This document shows, piece after piece, positions 26,479-35,164 of a DNA stretch of 64,000 nucleotides. How positions within the stretch are numbered: position 1 is the first letter of the stretch; every line of letters begins with the position of its first letter. Below the pieces are notes generated by a model. It was not told the origin of the DNA. It made no database searches and saw nothing but the letters and a program-made list of their open reading frames with translations. Source of the DNA: an uncultured Ruegeria sp. (GTDB lineage Bacteria > Pseudomonadota > Alphaproteobacteria > Rhodobacterales > Rhodobacteraceae); the NCBI RefSeq assembly GCF_947497005.1, contig NZ_CANMFF010000003.1:248001-312000 (forward strand), in the 5' to 3' direction. The translations under genes were made by a program, and so were the position numbers.

Positions 26479-28896
26479 ATGAAACTTCAAACTCGCGTGG
26501 TGGTAATTGGCGGCGGCGTCGTTGGCTGCTCGGTTCTTTATCACCTGACGAAACTGGGCTGGTCCGATGTCATGCTGTTAGAAAGATCCGAACTGACCAG
26601 CGGATCGACCTGGCACGCGGCAGGCGGGTTTCACACCCTGAACGGCGACACCAATATGGCTGCGCTGCAGGGTTATACGATCCGGTTGTATAAGGAACTG
26701 GAAGAGATCACCGGCATGTCCTGCGGCCTGCACCATGTGGGCGGTGTGACACTCGCCGATAATCAGGACCGGTTCGACATGCTTCTGGCCGAACGTGCCA
26801 AGCACCGGTTCATGGGGTTGGAAACTGAAATCGTCGGACCCGAAGAGATCAAGAAGATCGCACCGATCACCAATACAGACGGCATTATCGGCGCACTCTA
26901 CGATCCCTTGGACGGGCATCTCGACCCCTCAGGTACCACACACGCATATGCCAAAGCAGCCCGCATGGGCGGTGCCACCATCGAAACCCATTGCATGGTG
27001 CGTGAGACCAACCAACGCCCGGACGGAACCTGGGATGTGGTCACCAACAAGGGAACCATTCACGCCGAGCATGTCGTAAATGCAGGCGGGCTCTGGGCAC
27101 GTGAGGTTGGCGCGATGGCCGGGGTCTATTTCCCGCTGCATCCGATGGAACACCAATATCTGGTGACCGATTCGATCCCTCAAATCGAAGCGATCATCGA
27201 CGCAGGCGGTGAACATCCTCATGTCATGGATCCGGCAGGCGAAAGCTACCTGCGTCAGGAAGGACGTGGGTTGTGCATCGGCTTTTACGAACAGCCCTGC
27301 AAACCCTGGGCCGTCGATGGCACGCCCTGGGAATTCGGCCATGAATTGCTGCCTGACGACTATGACAAGATCACGGACAGTATCGAATTCGCATATCGCC
27401 GTTTCCCGGTTCTAGCCGAGGCCGGGGTGAAATCGGTAATCCACGGGCCGTTTACCTTTGCTCCGGATGGCAACCCTCTGGTCGGGCCAGTTCCGGGCGT
27501 GCGCAATTACTGGTCGGCCTGCGGTGTCATGGCAGGGTTCAGTCAAGGTGGCGGCGTTGGCCTGACACTGGCGCAATGGATGATCGAGGGTGAGCCCGAA
27601 CGGGATGTCTTTGCCATGGACGTCGCGCGTTTTGGCGACTGGATCAGCCCCGGCTATACCCGCCCTAAAGTGATCGAGAATTATCAGAAACGCTTCAGCG
27701 TCGCCTACCCGAACGAAGAACTGCCCGCCGCGCGCCCTAACCGCACGACCCCGATGTACGACATCTTCAGCGACCTGGGCGCGGTCTGGGGGCAGCAATA
27801 TGGGCTAGAGGTCGCCAACTACTTCGCGCAGGGCGATGAGCCGGGGTATGAAACACCTTCGTTCCGGCGTTCGGATGCGTTCACGGCGACAGGCCGCGAA
27901 GTGCGGGCCGTGCGTGAAAGTGTCGGCATCAACGAAGTCCACAATTTCGGCAAATACCGCATCACAGGACCGGCCGCACGGGATTGGCTGGATCGGATCA
28001 TGGCAGGTCGTATTCCGAAACCCGGACGGCTGTCATTGACTCCGATGCTGTCTCACAAGGGCAAGCTGTTCGGGGATTTCACTGTTTCCTGTCTCAGCGA
28101 GACCGAGTTCCAGCTTACCGCTTCCTACGGCAGTCAGGCTTTCCACATGCGCTGGTTCCAGCAGAACGCGCAGGATGGCGTCGCAATTGAGAATATCAGC
28201 GACCGTTTGAACGGGTTTCAGATCGCGGGCCCCAAAGCAACGCAGGTTCTGGCCACCTGTACACGTAACAACCTGTCAGAATTCAACTTCCTCGATGTAC
28301 GTCGCATGACTGTTGGTATGACTGACTGCATCGTGCAAAGGGTCAGCTATACAGGCGACTTGGGCTATGAGATCTATTGCGACCCGCTCGCGCAGCGGCA
28401 ACTCTGGTGGACGTTATGGCAGGCCGGGCAAACACACGGCATGGTTCCGTTCGGAATGCGCGCAATGATGAGCCTGCGGCTGGACAAGTTCTTCGGGTCC
28501 TGGATGCGTGAATTCTCGCCCGATTACACGGCAGCGGAAACCGGGTTGGACCGATTCATCTCATTCCGCAAAAACGCAGATTTCATTGGTCGCGCAGCTG
28601 CCGAGGCGGAACGCGCCGAAGGCACAGCACGCACCTTGGTTGCGTTCGAGGTCGAGGCCAGCGACGCAGACGTCAACGCCTATGAACCGATCTGGCTGGA
28701 TGGCACGGTTGTTGGATTCTGCACTTCGGGCGGCTATTCGCATTACGCTCAAAGGTCCGTCGCCATGGGTTTTCTGCCATCCGGACTTGTCGCCGACGGT
28801 CTTGAGGTGGAAATCGAGATTCTGGGACAGATGCGCAGGGCCAGGGTCATCTCGGTGCCTTTGTTTGATGCGGATGGAACCCGGATGAGGGGATGA
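26479..28896 (+). CDS. GcvT family FAD oxidoreductase (dimethylglycine/sarcosine dehydrogenase type)
   Basis: An 805-residue two-part enzyme. Residues 1-380 form an FAD-dependent DAO oxidoreductase: dinucleotide motif VVVIGGGVVGCSVLYHL, then GSTWHAAGGFH, whose histidine (about 46) carries covalent FAD in mammalian dimethylglycine dehydrogenase. A short FAO_M linker follows, then residues about 425-800 resemble the glycine-cleavage T protein that passes the released methyl group to tetrahydrofolate. It should demethylate an N-methylated amino acid, such as dimethylglycine or sarcosine, from the choline/betaine pathway. The family is abundant in roseobacters and substrates vary. GGAGG precedes the ATG. 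Confidence 0.9.
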   Translation: MKLQTRVVVIGGGVVGCSVLYHLTKLGWSDVMLLERSELTSGSTWHAAGGFHTLNGDTNMAALQGYTIRLYKELEEITGMSCGLHHVGGVTLADNQDRFDMLLAERAKHRFMGLETEIVGPEEIKKIAPITNTDGIIGALYDPLDGHLDPSGTTHAYAKAARMGGATIETHCMVRETNQRPDGTWDVVTNKGTIHAEHVVNAGGLWAREVGAMAGVYFPLHPMEHQYLVTDSIPQIEAIIDAGGEHPHVMDPAGESYLRQEGRGLCIGFYEQPCKPWAVDGTPWEFGHELLPDDYDKITDSIEFAYRRFPVLAEAGVKSVIHGPFTFAPDGNPLVGPVPGVRNYWSACGVMAGFSQGGGVGLTLAQWMIEGEPERDVFAMDVARFGDWISPGYTRPKVIENYQKRFSVAYPNEELPAARPNRTTPMYDIFSDLGAVWGQQYGLEVANYFAQGDEPGYETPSFRRSDAFTATGREVRAVRESVGINEVHNFGKYRITGPAARDWLDRIMAGRIPKPGRLSLTPMLSHKGKLFGDFTVSCLSETEFQLTASYGSQAFHMRWFQQNAQDGVAIENISDRLNGFQIAGPKATQVLATCTRNNLSEFNFLDVRRMTVGMTDCIVQRVSYTGDLGYEIYCDPLAQRQLWWTLWQAGQTHGMVPFGMRAMMSLRLDKFFGSWMREFSPDYTAAETGLDRFISFRKNADFIGRAAAEAERAEGTARTLVAFEVEASDADVNAYEPIWLDGTVVGFCTSGGYSHYAQRSVAMGFLPSGLVADGLEVEIEILGQMRRARVISVPLFDADGTRMRG

Positions 28897-28927
28897 CTCG
28901 GACTTGGGCCGACGGCATTGTGGCGCA

Positions 28928-29536
28928 ATGACAGAGATTCCAATCATCCTGCTGGCCGCCGGCCAATCCAGCCGCATGGGCGGTCTGGATAAACTGATGC
29001 AATTGATCGATGGCGTTCCACTGCTTGCCCATTCCGCAACCAGAGCCTGCGCTGTCGGTCCTGTTATCGTCGCCCTGCCCCCAAAACCCCATCCAAGGTA
29101 TGATGCACTTGAGGGTCTGGATATTCAGGTCGTCCCGGTTTTGGATGCTGCAGAAGGAATGAACGCCAGCCTGCGCGCCGCCATCCGACAATTGCCTGCT
29201 GAAGCACCGGCAGTAATGGTCTTGTTGGCCGATCTACCGGATCTGACTGAAACCGATCTGGCGACAATCCTGAAAGCGCGGCAAACCCATCCCGGCGACC
29301 TAATCTGGCGCGGCACGACCGAAGACGGAAAACCTGGTCATCCAGTGGTGTTTGACAGGTCTCTCTTCGATCAACTCTCAAAGCTGCAGGGCGACGACGG
29401 TGCACAAGTAGTCGTGCGGAAACAGCGCGGCAGGGTACATTTGGAACCGCTGCCAGGGCAAAATGCATTGCTGGACCTGGATACCCCGGAAGATTGGGAA
29501 ATCTGGGAAGACTGGCGCAGGAAACGCACCCCCTGA
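28928..29536 (+). CDS. MobA-like nucleotidyltransferase (molybdenum cofactor cytidylyltransferase type)
   Basis: A 202-residue GT-A-fold nucleotidyltransferase. The nucleotide-binding start is IILLAAGQSSRMGGLDKL, followed by VMVLLADLPDLTETDL (metal-binding region) and DGKPGHPVVF, the pattern of MocA/CoxD-type proteins that attach CMP or GMP to molybdopterin. I take ATG 28928; the frame opens eight codons earlier but overlaps the preceding intergenic space without a better site. No molybdoenzyme gene is adjacent, so the partner is unknown. It begins 31 bases after the GcvT-family gene. Confidence 0.85.
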   Translation: MTEIPIILLAAGQSSRMGGLDKLMQLIDGVPLLAHSATRACAVGPVIVALPPKPHPRYDALEGLDIQVVPVLDAAEGMNASLRAAIRQLPAEAPAVMVLLADLPDLTETDLATILKARQTHPGDLIWRGTTEDGKPGHPVVFDRSLFDQLSKLQGDDGAQVVVRKQRGRVHLEPLPGQNALLDLDTPEDWEIWEDWRRKRTP

Positions 29537-29544
29537 ACAAACAC

Positions 29545-29567
29545 GGCCCGGTCTATTCGACCGGGCC
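29545..29567 (+). terminator. Inverted repeat after the nucleotidyltransferase gene
   Basis: GGCCCGGTC pairs with GACCGGGCC around TATTC, eight bases after the stop. It lacks a T run on the plus strand, so termination would be weak or Rho-assisted. Confidence 0.5.
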
Positions 29568-29569
29568 GG

Positions 29570-30284
29570 TGCCCAAAACAGGACTACCACTTTAATCAAT
29601 CCCAAAAGTGTGGTCAGTGTGCTTTCAAAACACTCCGACTACAAAACAGCCAAACCTAAACAAGACCCCCTCGTTAACATGCCGCTATCACTTTTGGTGA
29701 TCGAGTTAGCCGCCAGCGCCCCCTAGCGCTTTTGGCCCCCCTCACTTGGGCACCTTTATCCTCACTGATCCGATCCCTCGAAACAACGTAAAATTGGAAG
29801 AAAGGGTTAATTTGGCCTTGTAGCGAATGGCTTTTCCGCAACATCTGACAAAACGCCACTCAACCAAGAGATGAATTCATATGTGCGAACACGGTAATGA
29901 TTCGAGAATAAGCACAAACTTATGAGCTTATTTCCTCGATCAACGGCGCCATTTTCGTGTCAAGCCCTGCTTCACTCGGACTCACCCACAACCACTGGAA
30001 GAGCAGTGTTTTTATTCGCTACTTGAGGGGATGATTGTCAACAAAACAAAACAAATTCAATGTTTTTGAAAGTTTGACGTCAATTTTAGCAACAATCCTC
30101 CGATTCGTTTACGTTCGAACCGGCAAATCCCGCGAATCCTGACCATCATCCGCCGACACAAAACACAGGCTTTATGGCAAAATTAAGATTTATTAATTGA
30201 TCAATCAGAAAACCCCAATCCTGAGAGGGCATCTGGTGTCTCAACGCGCAATCGCAGCTGCGTGAAAAATAACAGGAGACACAC
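29570..30284 (+). other. Long AT-rich gene-free interval upstream of degP
   Basis: About 700 bases, clearly AT-richer than the flanks, with no coding frame I can support. The small frames on both strands lack ribosome-binding sites or recognisable products, and no tRNA-like fold is evident. The last part (after about 30150) presumably holds the DegP promoter; the GGAGA ribosome-binding site ends it. Confidence 0.6.
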
Positions 30285-31721
30285 ATGAGCATCCGCAAAT
30301 CCTCGCTTCTACTTCCTCGCACATCCAACTGGATGGGTGTCAGTGCACTTGGCGCCGCATTGCTGGCAACAACCGCCATGCCCTCGATGGCCGACGAAGC
30401 ACTGGCTGACCTAGTCGAAACCGTTTCGCCCTCGGTCGTAACCATAATCGCCGAACAAGAGGCTGTACCGACTCCGACCCAAGGCCAGAACTTTGACTTT
30501 GAAGGACACCCGTTCGGAGAATTCTTCAAACGCTTCGGCGAGCCTGAAGGGTTTAACATGCCTCAGCGCGGTCCCGCACAGGGCCTTGGCTCGGGTTTTG
30601 TTTTGGATAAAGCTGGATACATCGTCACCAATCATCATGTTGTCGACAATGCCTCAACCGTGACCGTACGGCTAAGCGACGATCGCACGTTTGAAGCTGA
30701 AGTGGTCGGAACTGACCCGCTGACAGATATCGCCGTTCTCAAGATCGACGCAGGCGCGGACCTTCAAGCCGTTGAACTGGGTGACAGCGACGCGATCCGC
30801 GTGGGTGAAGACGTGGTCGCCATCGGGAACCCCTTCGGTCTGAGTTCGACCGTGACTACCGGCATCGTTTCCGCCAAAGAACGCAACATCTCGGAAGGCC
30901 CATATGCTGAGTTTATCCAGACGGATGCGGCGATCAACAAAGGCAACTCGGGTGGTCCGCTGTTCAACATGGATGGCGAGGTTGTTGGCGTGAATTCCGC
31001 CATCTATTCGCCCAGCGGCGGATCGGTTGGCCTTGGCTTTGCGGTCACCTCTAACATTGTCCAGCACATCACAGCCGACCTGCGGGATGATGGGCAGGTC
31101 AGCCGTGGTTGGCTGGGCGTGTCGATTCAGAACGTGAGCCCGCAACTTGCGGCCGCGTTGGGTATCGACGCTTCGTCGGGCGCGCTGGTGTCTGACGTCG
31201 TTGCAGAAAGCCCGGCAGATGGCATCCTGAAGCAAGGCGATGTGATCCTGTCCTTCAACGACGAGGCCGTAGCCTCCAGTGGCGATCTGCCCATCCTTGT
31301 GGGCACGACCAAAGTCGGCACCGACAGTACCCTGACCGTGTTGCGCGACGGCAAACAGGAAACGGTTAGTCTGACAATCGGTCAGCACCAAGCAGCATCT
31401 GCTCAGGCCGGTGCCCCGGTCGAAGCTGAAGTTGCAGGCACAACGCTCGGTGTCACTGTCGCACCGCTGACTGAAACAGTTCGCGCCGAAACAGGTGTCG
31501 CCGAAACTGTCGAGGGCGTGGTCGTCACCGATCTGAAGCCAGACAGCCCCGCAGCCAAGGCTGGGCTGCAGCGCGGCGATGTGATCGTCAAGCTCGGTAC
31601 GCAGGACACCTTCACGCCGGATGCGCTGAAGGCGGCTCTGGACAGCGAGAAAACCGATCCTGCCCTAGTGCTGATCAATCGCGCCGGCAGCCAGATTTTC
31701 GTCGCGGTTGAACTGGCCTGA
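30285..31721 (+). CDS. degP: DegP/HtrA family periplasmic serine protease
   Basis: A 478-residue Do-family protease/chaperone. The signal peptide (residues 1-36, ending SMADEA) leads to a trypsin-like domain with catalytic His118 (TNHHVVDNA), Asp148 (DPLTDIAVL) and Ser222 (KGNSGGPL), then two PDZ domains (about residues 280-370 and 390-475). It degrades or holds misfolded envelope proteins. AGGAGA precedes the ATG. A response regulator and sensor kinase follow on the same strand; this degP-next-to-two-component layout suggests envelope-stress control. Confidence 0.94.
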   Translation: MSIRKSSLLLPRTSNWMGVSALGAALLATTAMPSMADEALADLVETVSPSVVTIIAEQEAVPTPTQGQNFDFEGHPFGEFFKRFGEPEGFNMPQRGPAQGLGSGFVLDKAGYIVTNHHVVDNASTVTVRLSDDRTFEAEVVGTDPLTDIAVLKIDAGADLQAVELGDSDAIRVGEDVVAIGNPFGLSSTVTTGIVSAKERNISEGPYAEFIQTDAAINKGNSGGPLFNMDGEVVGVNSAIYSPSGGSVGLGFAVTSNIVQHITADLRDDGQVSRGWLGVSIQNVSPQLAAALGIDASSGALVSDVVAESPADGILKQGDVILSFNDEAVASSGDLPILVGTTKVGTDSTLTVLRDGKQETVSLTIGQHQAASAQAGAPVEAEVAGTTLGVTVAPLTETVRAETGVAETVEGVVVTDLKPDSPAAKAGLQRGDVIVKLGTQDTFTPDALKAALDSEKTDPALVLINRAGSQIFVAVELA

Positions 31722-31730
31722 ACTTGAACA

Positions 31731-31765
31731 TGCGTGCGCCGCTTGATGGGGATTTTCGGCGCACG
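31731..31765 (+). terminator. Long inverted repeat after degP
   Basis: GCGTGCGCCG pairs with CGGCGCACGC around a 15-base loop. There is no T run, so this may stabilise the degP transcript instead of ending it. Confidence 0.45.
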
Positions 31766-31803
31766 CCTCACCTGGCGGATCAGAGTTGTCCACTATCCGC
31801 CGG

Positions 31804-31834
31804 GCTTGCCGGGTGCAGGCCCAGCACCCGGCAA
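31804..31834 (+). terminator. Second inverted repeat between degP and the response regulator
   Basis: CTTGCCGGGTG pairs with CACCCGGCAAG around nine bases, followed by AACCTCTTC. A weak terminator or a processing hairpin upstream of the two-component genes. Confidence 0.5.
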
Positions 31835-31901
31835 GAACCTCTTCAAACCATGTGCTTTACCTGAAATTTATGTTTAAATCCGGAAAGAAAGGAGCCTGAC
31901 C

Positions 31902-32582
31902 ATGAGCCGCCGTCTGTTGATCGTCGAAGATGATGCCGACACCAGGGACTTTATCGCCAAAGGGTTTGGTGAAGAGGGTTACGTGGTCGAATCTGCGGCT
32001 GACGGACGCGAGGGATTGTACCATGCAACCGATGGCGGGTTTGACGCAATTGTTCTGGACAGGATGTTGCCCGGTTTGGACGGGCTGTCGCTGATAAAAT
32101 CCCTGCGCGCAGCCGGAATGAAAACGCCGGTTCTGATGCTGACAGCAATGAGCGCGGTGGACGAGCGAGTCAAAGGCCTGCGTTCGGGCGCTGACGATTA
32201 TCTGGTCAAGCCCTTCTCGTTTCAGGAGCTGCATGCCCGGATCGAAGCCTTGTTGCGCCGCCCACAGGAATCTGAAGAGGTGCCAACACTGACCTGCAAG
32301 GATCTGCAAATGGATTTGCTGACCCGCAAAGTCACGCGCGACGGACACGAAATCACTTTGACCCCTCGAGAGTTTCAAATTCTTGAGTTCTTTCTACGCC
32401 GCAAAAACCGGGTCGTGTCGCGCACCATGTTGCTTGAAGGGGTCTGGGATTACCATTTCGACCCGAACACCAACGTTGTAGATGTTCACATCTCGAAACT
32501 TCGGCGCCAGCTGGACGAAGGCGGAGATATACCGTTGATTGAAACTATCCGCGGCGCGGGTTACATGATGTCTGATGGATAA
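31902..32582 (+). CDS. OmpR-family response regulator
   Basis: A 226-residue regulator. The receiver domain has the acidic pair in LLIVEDDADTRD, the phospho-acceptor Asp53 (AIVLDRMLPG) and the conserved lysine of LVKPFSF (about 103). The C-terminal winged helix (residues about 130-225; TLTPREFQILEFFLRRKNRV, then VVDVHISKLRRQLD) is of the OmpR/PhoB type. GGAG precedes the ATG. It overlaps the kinase gene by eight bases, so the two are translated together. Its regulon is unknown; degP upstream is a plausible target. Confidence 0.94.
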   Translation: MSRRLLIVEDDADTRDFIAKGFGEEGYVVESAADGREGLYHATDGGFDAIVLDRMLPGLDGLSLIKSLRAAGMKTPVLMLTAMSAVDERVKGLRSGADDYLVKPFSFQELHARIEALLRRPQESEEVPTLTCKDLQMDLLTRKVTRDGHEITLTPREFQILEFFLRRKNRVVSRTMLLEGVWDYHFDPNTNVVDVHISKLRRQLDEGGDIPLIETIRGAGYMMSDG

Positions 32583-33945
32583 CCTTCGACTTTCTTTAAA
32601 CAATTCCCGCACAAGGCTGGTTGCCACCAGCATGTTCCTAAGCACATTCCTGACAGCCTCTGTGCTGGCACTTGTGTATGTGACGGCCAATCGAAGCATC
32701 GAATCCGAAACCCGCTCGGTCGTGTCCGCCGAACTGACCGGGCTTGCAGACGAATATGAAAGACGGGGGCTGCTGGGGCTCGTCGCAGCGATCGAGCGCC
32801 GCCTGCCAAGCGCCTCAGAGCGCGACGCGCTTTATCTTTTAACGGATCGTCTGGGCGTCAAGCTGGTGGGCAACCTGAAAACCTGGCCAGTAAATATTGC
32901 CGCCGGAAGTGGTTGGGTGGATCTGGAACTGCTCCGTGCCGACAATGACCAGCTTGTACCCGTCTCGGCCGCGTCGATCCGTCTGCCGGGCGGCGAGCGC
33001 CTTTTGGTCGGACGGGATGCTGCGACGCGCCAGCAATTCGACAGGGTTCTGTTTCGCTCTGTCGCGCTGGCGCTGGGGATCGCTTTTGTGCTGAGTGTCA
33101 TCACCGGCTGGCTGTTCACGCGGATGGTGTTTTCGCGCCTCTCCGAGATCGCCAGCACGGCCGAGAATATCGTTTCTGGCGATCTGTCTAAACGGATGCC
33201 GTTACGCGGGACGGGGGATGAATTTGATCAGGTCTCGGGCACACTGAACAACATGCTCGACCGGATCGAGGAATTGATCAGCAACCTTCGTACCACTTCG
33301 AATTCGATTGCACATGATCTGCGCTCTCCTCTGTCACGCTTGCGTCAAAGGGTCGAAGCCCTGTCGGCACCCGACAAAAGCGATCTGGATCGTGAGATCG
33401 ACATCGCGCGGGCAACGGGTGAAATCGATCACGTCCTGCGGGTGCTGGGGCAGCTCACCGAAATTTCGCGGGCAGAGGCTGGTCTGGGGCGAGAGCAATT
33501 CGAAGCCATTGATTTACGGCAACTGGTCGGCGACGTCGTCGAGCTTTATGATCCTGTGGCCGCCGATCAAGGTGTGCAACTTGAAGTCAAAGGCTCCGCC
33601 CTTGTCATTCAGGGACACCGGCCTCTTCTCTCTCAGGCTCTTTCCAATCTGCTTGAAAACGCTATGCGCTATGCGCCCGCGGATACAGCGATCACGATTT
33701 CAATCTATGCACATGACGGTTTTGCGCAGTTGTGCGTCCGGGACCGTGGCCCGGGCGTTCCGCCCGAAGAACTTGATCGACTGCAGCTTCCCTTCGTAAC
33801 ACTTGACCCAGCGCGGACAGAGCGGAATGCAGGTTTGGGCCTGGCCCTGGTTGCTGCGATCTCACATATGCATGGCGGGAAATTTGCGGCCCGAAATTGT
33901 GACCCCGGATTGGAAACCATGATAGATCTGGCGCAAAGGCGCTAA
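32575..33945 (+). CDS. Sensor histidine kinase
   Basis: A 456-residue membrane kinase partnering the upstream regulator. Two transmembrane segments (about 18-38 and 163-182) flank a periplasmic sensor of about 120 residues. A HAMP linker (about 183-236) leads to the dimerisation domain with phospho-acceptor His247 (SIAHDLRSPLSRLR), then an HATPase domain (NLLENAMRYAP N-box, DRGPGVPPEE and GLGLALV G-boxes). The signal is unknown. Its stop overlaps the convergent CYTH gene by four bases. Confidence 0.94.
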   Translation: MDNLRLSLNNSRTRLVATSMFLSTFLTASVLALVYVTANRSIESETRSVVSAELTGLADEYERRGLLGLVAAIERRLPSASERDALYLLTDRLGVKLVGNLKTWPVNIAAGSGWVDLELLRADNDQLVPVSAASIRLPGGERLLVGRDAATRQQFDRVLFRSVALALGIAFVLSVITGWLFTRMVFSRLSEIASTAENIVSGDLSKRMPLRGTGDEFDQVSGTLNNMLDRIEELISNLRTTSNSIAHDLRSPLSRLRQRVEALSAPDKSDLDREIDIARATGEIDHVLRVLGQLTEISRAEAGLGREQFEAIDLRQLVGDVVELYDPVAADQGVQLEVKGSALVIQGHRPLLSQALSNLLENAMRYAPADTAITISIYAHDGFAQLCVRDRGPGVPPEELDRLQLPFVTLDPARTERNAGLGLALVAAISHMHGGKFAARNCDPGLETMIDLAQRR

Positions 33946-34409
33946 TCCGGAACGCCATTTATTGCCAATGTCTTGTTTTTATAACGCTTATCTTCGGTCA
34001 CATCTGCACCGAACCAATCTGGTGGTACATAACCTTTGGCCTGCGCTTCGGATGTGAATTCCACTTCGACCAACCGTAAAGGCACCAGATCACCCGAGAA
34101 GACATCCAACTCAAACACCAGACCATCCGGCAATTGGCCAGTGTAGCGTTCCTTTTCAACTCTGCGCCCTTCTGTTTCCGGCCAAAAGGTTTCGAACTGA
34201 TCCGCAGTAATCTCTGTCTCACGCTCAACACGCACGAGGCCACCGCGCCCCTTCAGGGTCAGAAAAAACACATCGTTCTTCTGCCTCAGCCGCAATTCGG
34301 TCGTGTCACCAGGAGCCGTCAGATACCCCTGACGGATAACAGCTTTTTCCGCGCCACTCAGGTCAGGAACCGTTGCTACCAAAAACTTGCGTTCGATTTC
34401 CTTGCTCAT
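33942..34409 (-). CDS. CYTH domain (triphosphate tunnel) protein
   Basis: A 155-residue CYTH-fold protein. The signature ExExK is present as KEIERKF at the N-terminus, followed by tunnel-lining basic and acidic strands (ELRLRQK, FFLTLKG, VRVERETEI, VFELDVFSG, LVEVEFTSE). Members of this size, such as bacterial TTM proteins, hydrolyse inorganic triphosphate or bind polyphosphate with Mg2+ or Mn2+. It is the last gene of a CHAD-ParA-CYTH operon: its ATG overlaps the ParA stop by four bases, which fixes the start. It overlaps the convergent histidine kinase by four bases. Confidence 0.9.
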   Translation of the reverse strand: MSKEIERKFLVATVPDLSGAEKAVIRQGYLTAPGDTTELRLRQKNDVFFLTLKGRGGLVRVERETEITADQFETFWPETEGRRVEKERYTGQLPDGLVFELDVFSGDLVPLRLVEVEFTSEAQAKGYVPPDWFGADVTEDKRYKNKTLAINGVPD

Positions 34410-35161
34410 TGGGTTTTGACCACTCCGTCTTCCAATTCGTCAAACAGCGTCCGGTAAGCTGCACAGGCCGTACTGCGTCCGGCATAGGTACTGACTGGCG
34501 CCCGGTGCTGACCCATTTTTTCGATGTCCGACGCGAAGGGAACCGTCGTCTGCAAAAAGCGTTTGGGATATAGCTTCCGCATCGATTTCATCGTTTCCTG
34601 ATGCAAAACCTTCCGTTTTTGCACCATCGAGAAGAACGCCCGCAGCTTCTTCTTGCGCAACTTATGTTCGTCGAAAAAGCTGACCAACTGATCGAACGTC
34701 CGCTCGGACAGGGTGGTGGGAATGACCGGCACCACGATTTCATCAGCTACCTTGAAAATATTCTCGGACAGGGTCGAGAAATTGGGCGGGCAATCCAGAA
34801 TGATCACGTCATAATCGCTGCCCGCCGCGACCAGAGCTTTTTTCAAACGCGAGCGTTTGTTGCGCATCCGCGACAGGAACACATCGAAATCACGAAAGCT
34901 CAGGTTTGCTGGCAGCACGTCCAACCCTTCGAAATCGCTGGCTCGGATCGCTTTGACAAACCTTTGCACGTCTTCAAAAAACCGCGCATCCGTCAGCTTT
35001 TTCGATGGCTTCACCCGAAAATAGAACCCCGCCGCACCCTGAGGATCGAGATCGCACAGCAATACCTGCTGTCCTGCCTGCGCATACGCATAAGCTAGGT
35101 TCACCGAGGTTGCGGTTTTTCCAACACCGCCCTTATTGCTGTAACAGGCAATGATCTTCAT
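34406..35161 (-). CDS. ParA-family ATPase between CHAD and CYTH genes
   Basis: A 251-residue ParA/MinD-type ATPase. The deviant Walker A is YSNKGGVGKTATS with both lysines, Walker A' is LLCDLDPQGAAGF, and Walker B is DVIILDCPPNFS, so ATP-driven dimerisation should be intact. It is short, without the N-terminal helix-turn-helix of plasmid ParA proteins, like orphan ParAs that position protein assemblies. There is no parB gene nearby. GAGG lies four bases before the ATG. It starts three bases after the CHAD gene stop and overlaps the CYTH gene. Its cargo is not known; the CHAD protein is the obvious candidate. Confidence 0.93.
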   Translation of the reverse strand: MKIIACYSNKGGVGKTATSVNLAYAYAQAGQQVLLCDLDPQGAAGFYFRVKPSKKLTDARFFEDVQRFVKAIRASDFEGLDVLPANLSFRDFDVFLSRMRNKRSRLKKALVAAGSDYDVIILDCPPNFSTLSENIFKVADEIVVPVIPTTLSERTFDQLVSFFDEHKLRKKKLRAFFSMVQKRKVLHQETMKSMRKLYPKRFLQTTVPFASDIEKMGQHRAPVSTYAGRSTACAAYRTLFDELEDGVVKTQ

Positions 35162-35164
35162 TCC

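Noticed and set aside
30146..30559. 137-codon minus-strand frame overlapping the degP start
   Set aside because: It lies antisense to the well-supported DegP signal peptide and protease domain and its product has no recognisable feature.
34406..35161. Plasmid partition ParA
   Set aside because: No parB or parS-like repeats adjoin, the protein is short, and it is embedded in an operon of CHAD and CYTH genes.
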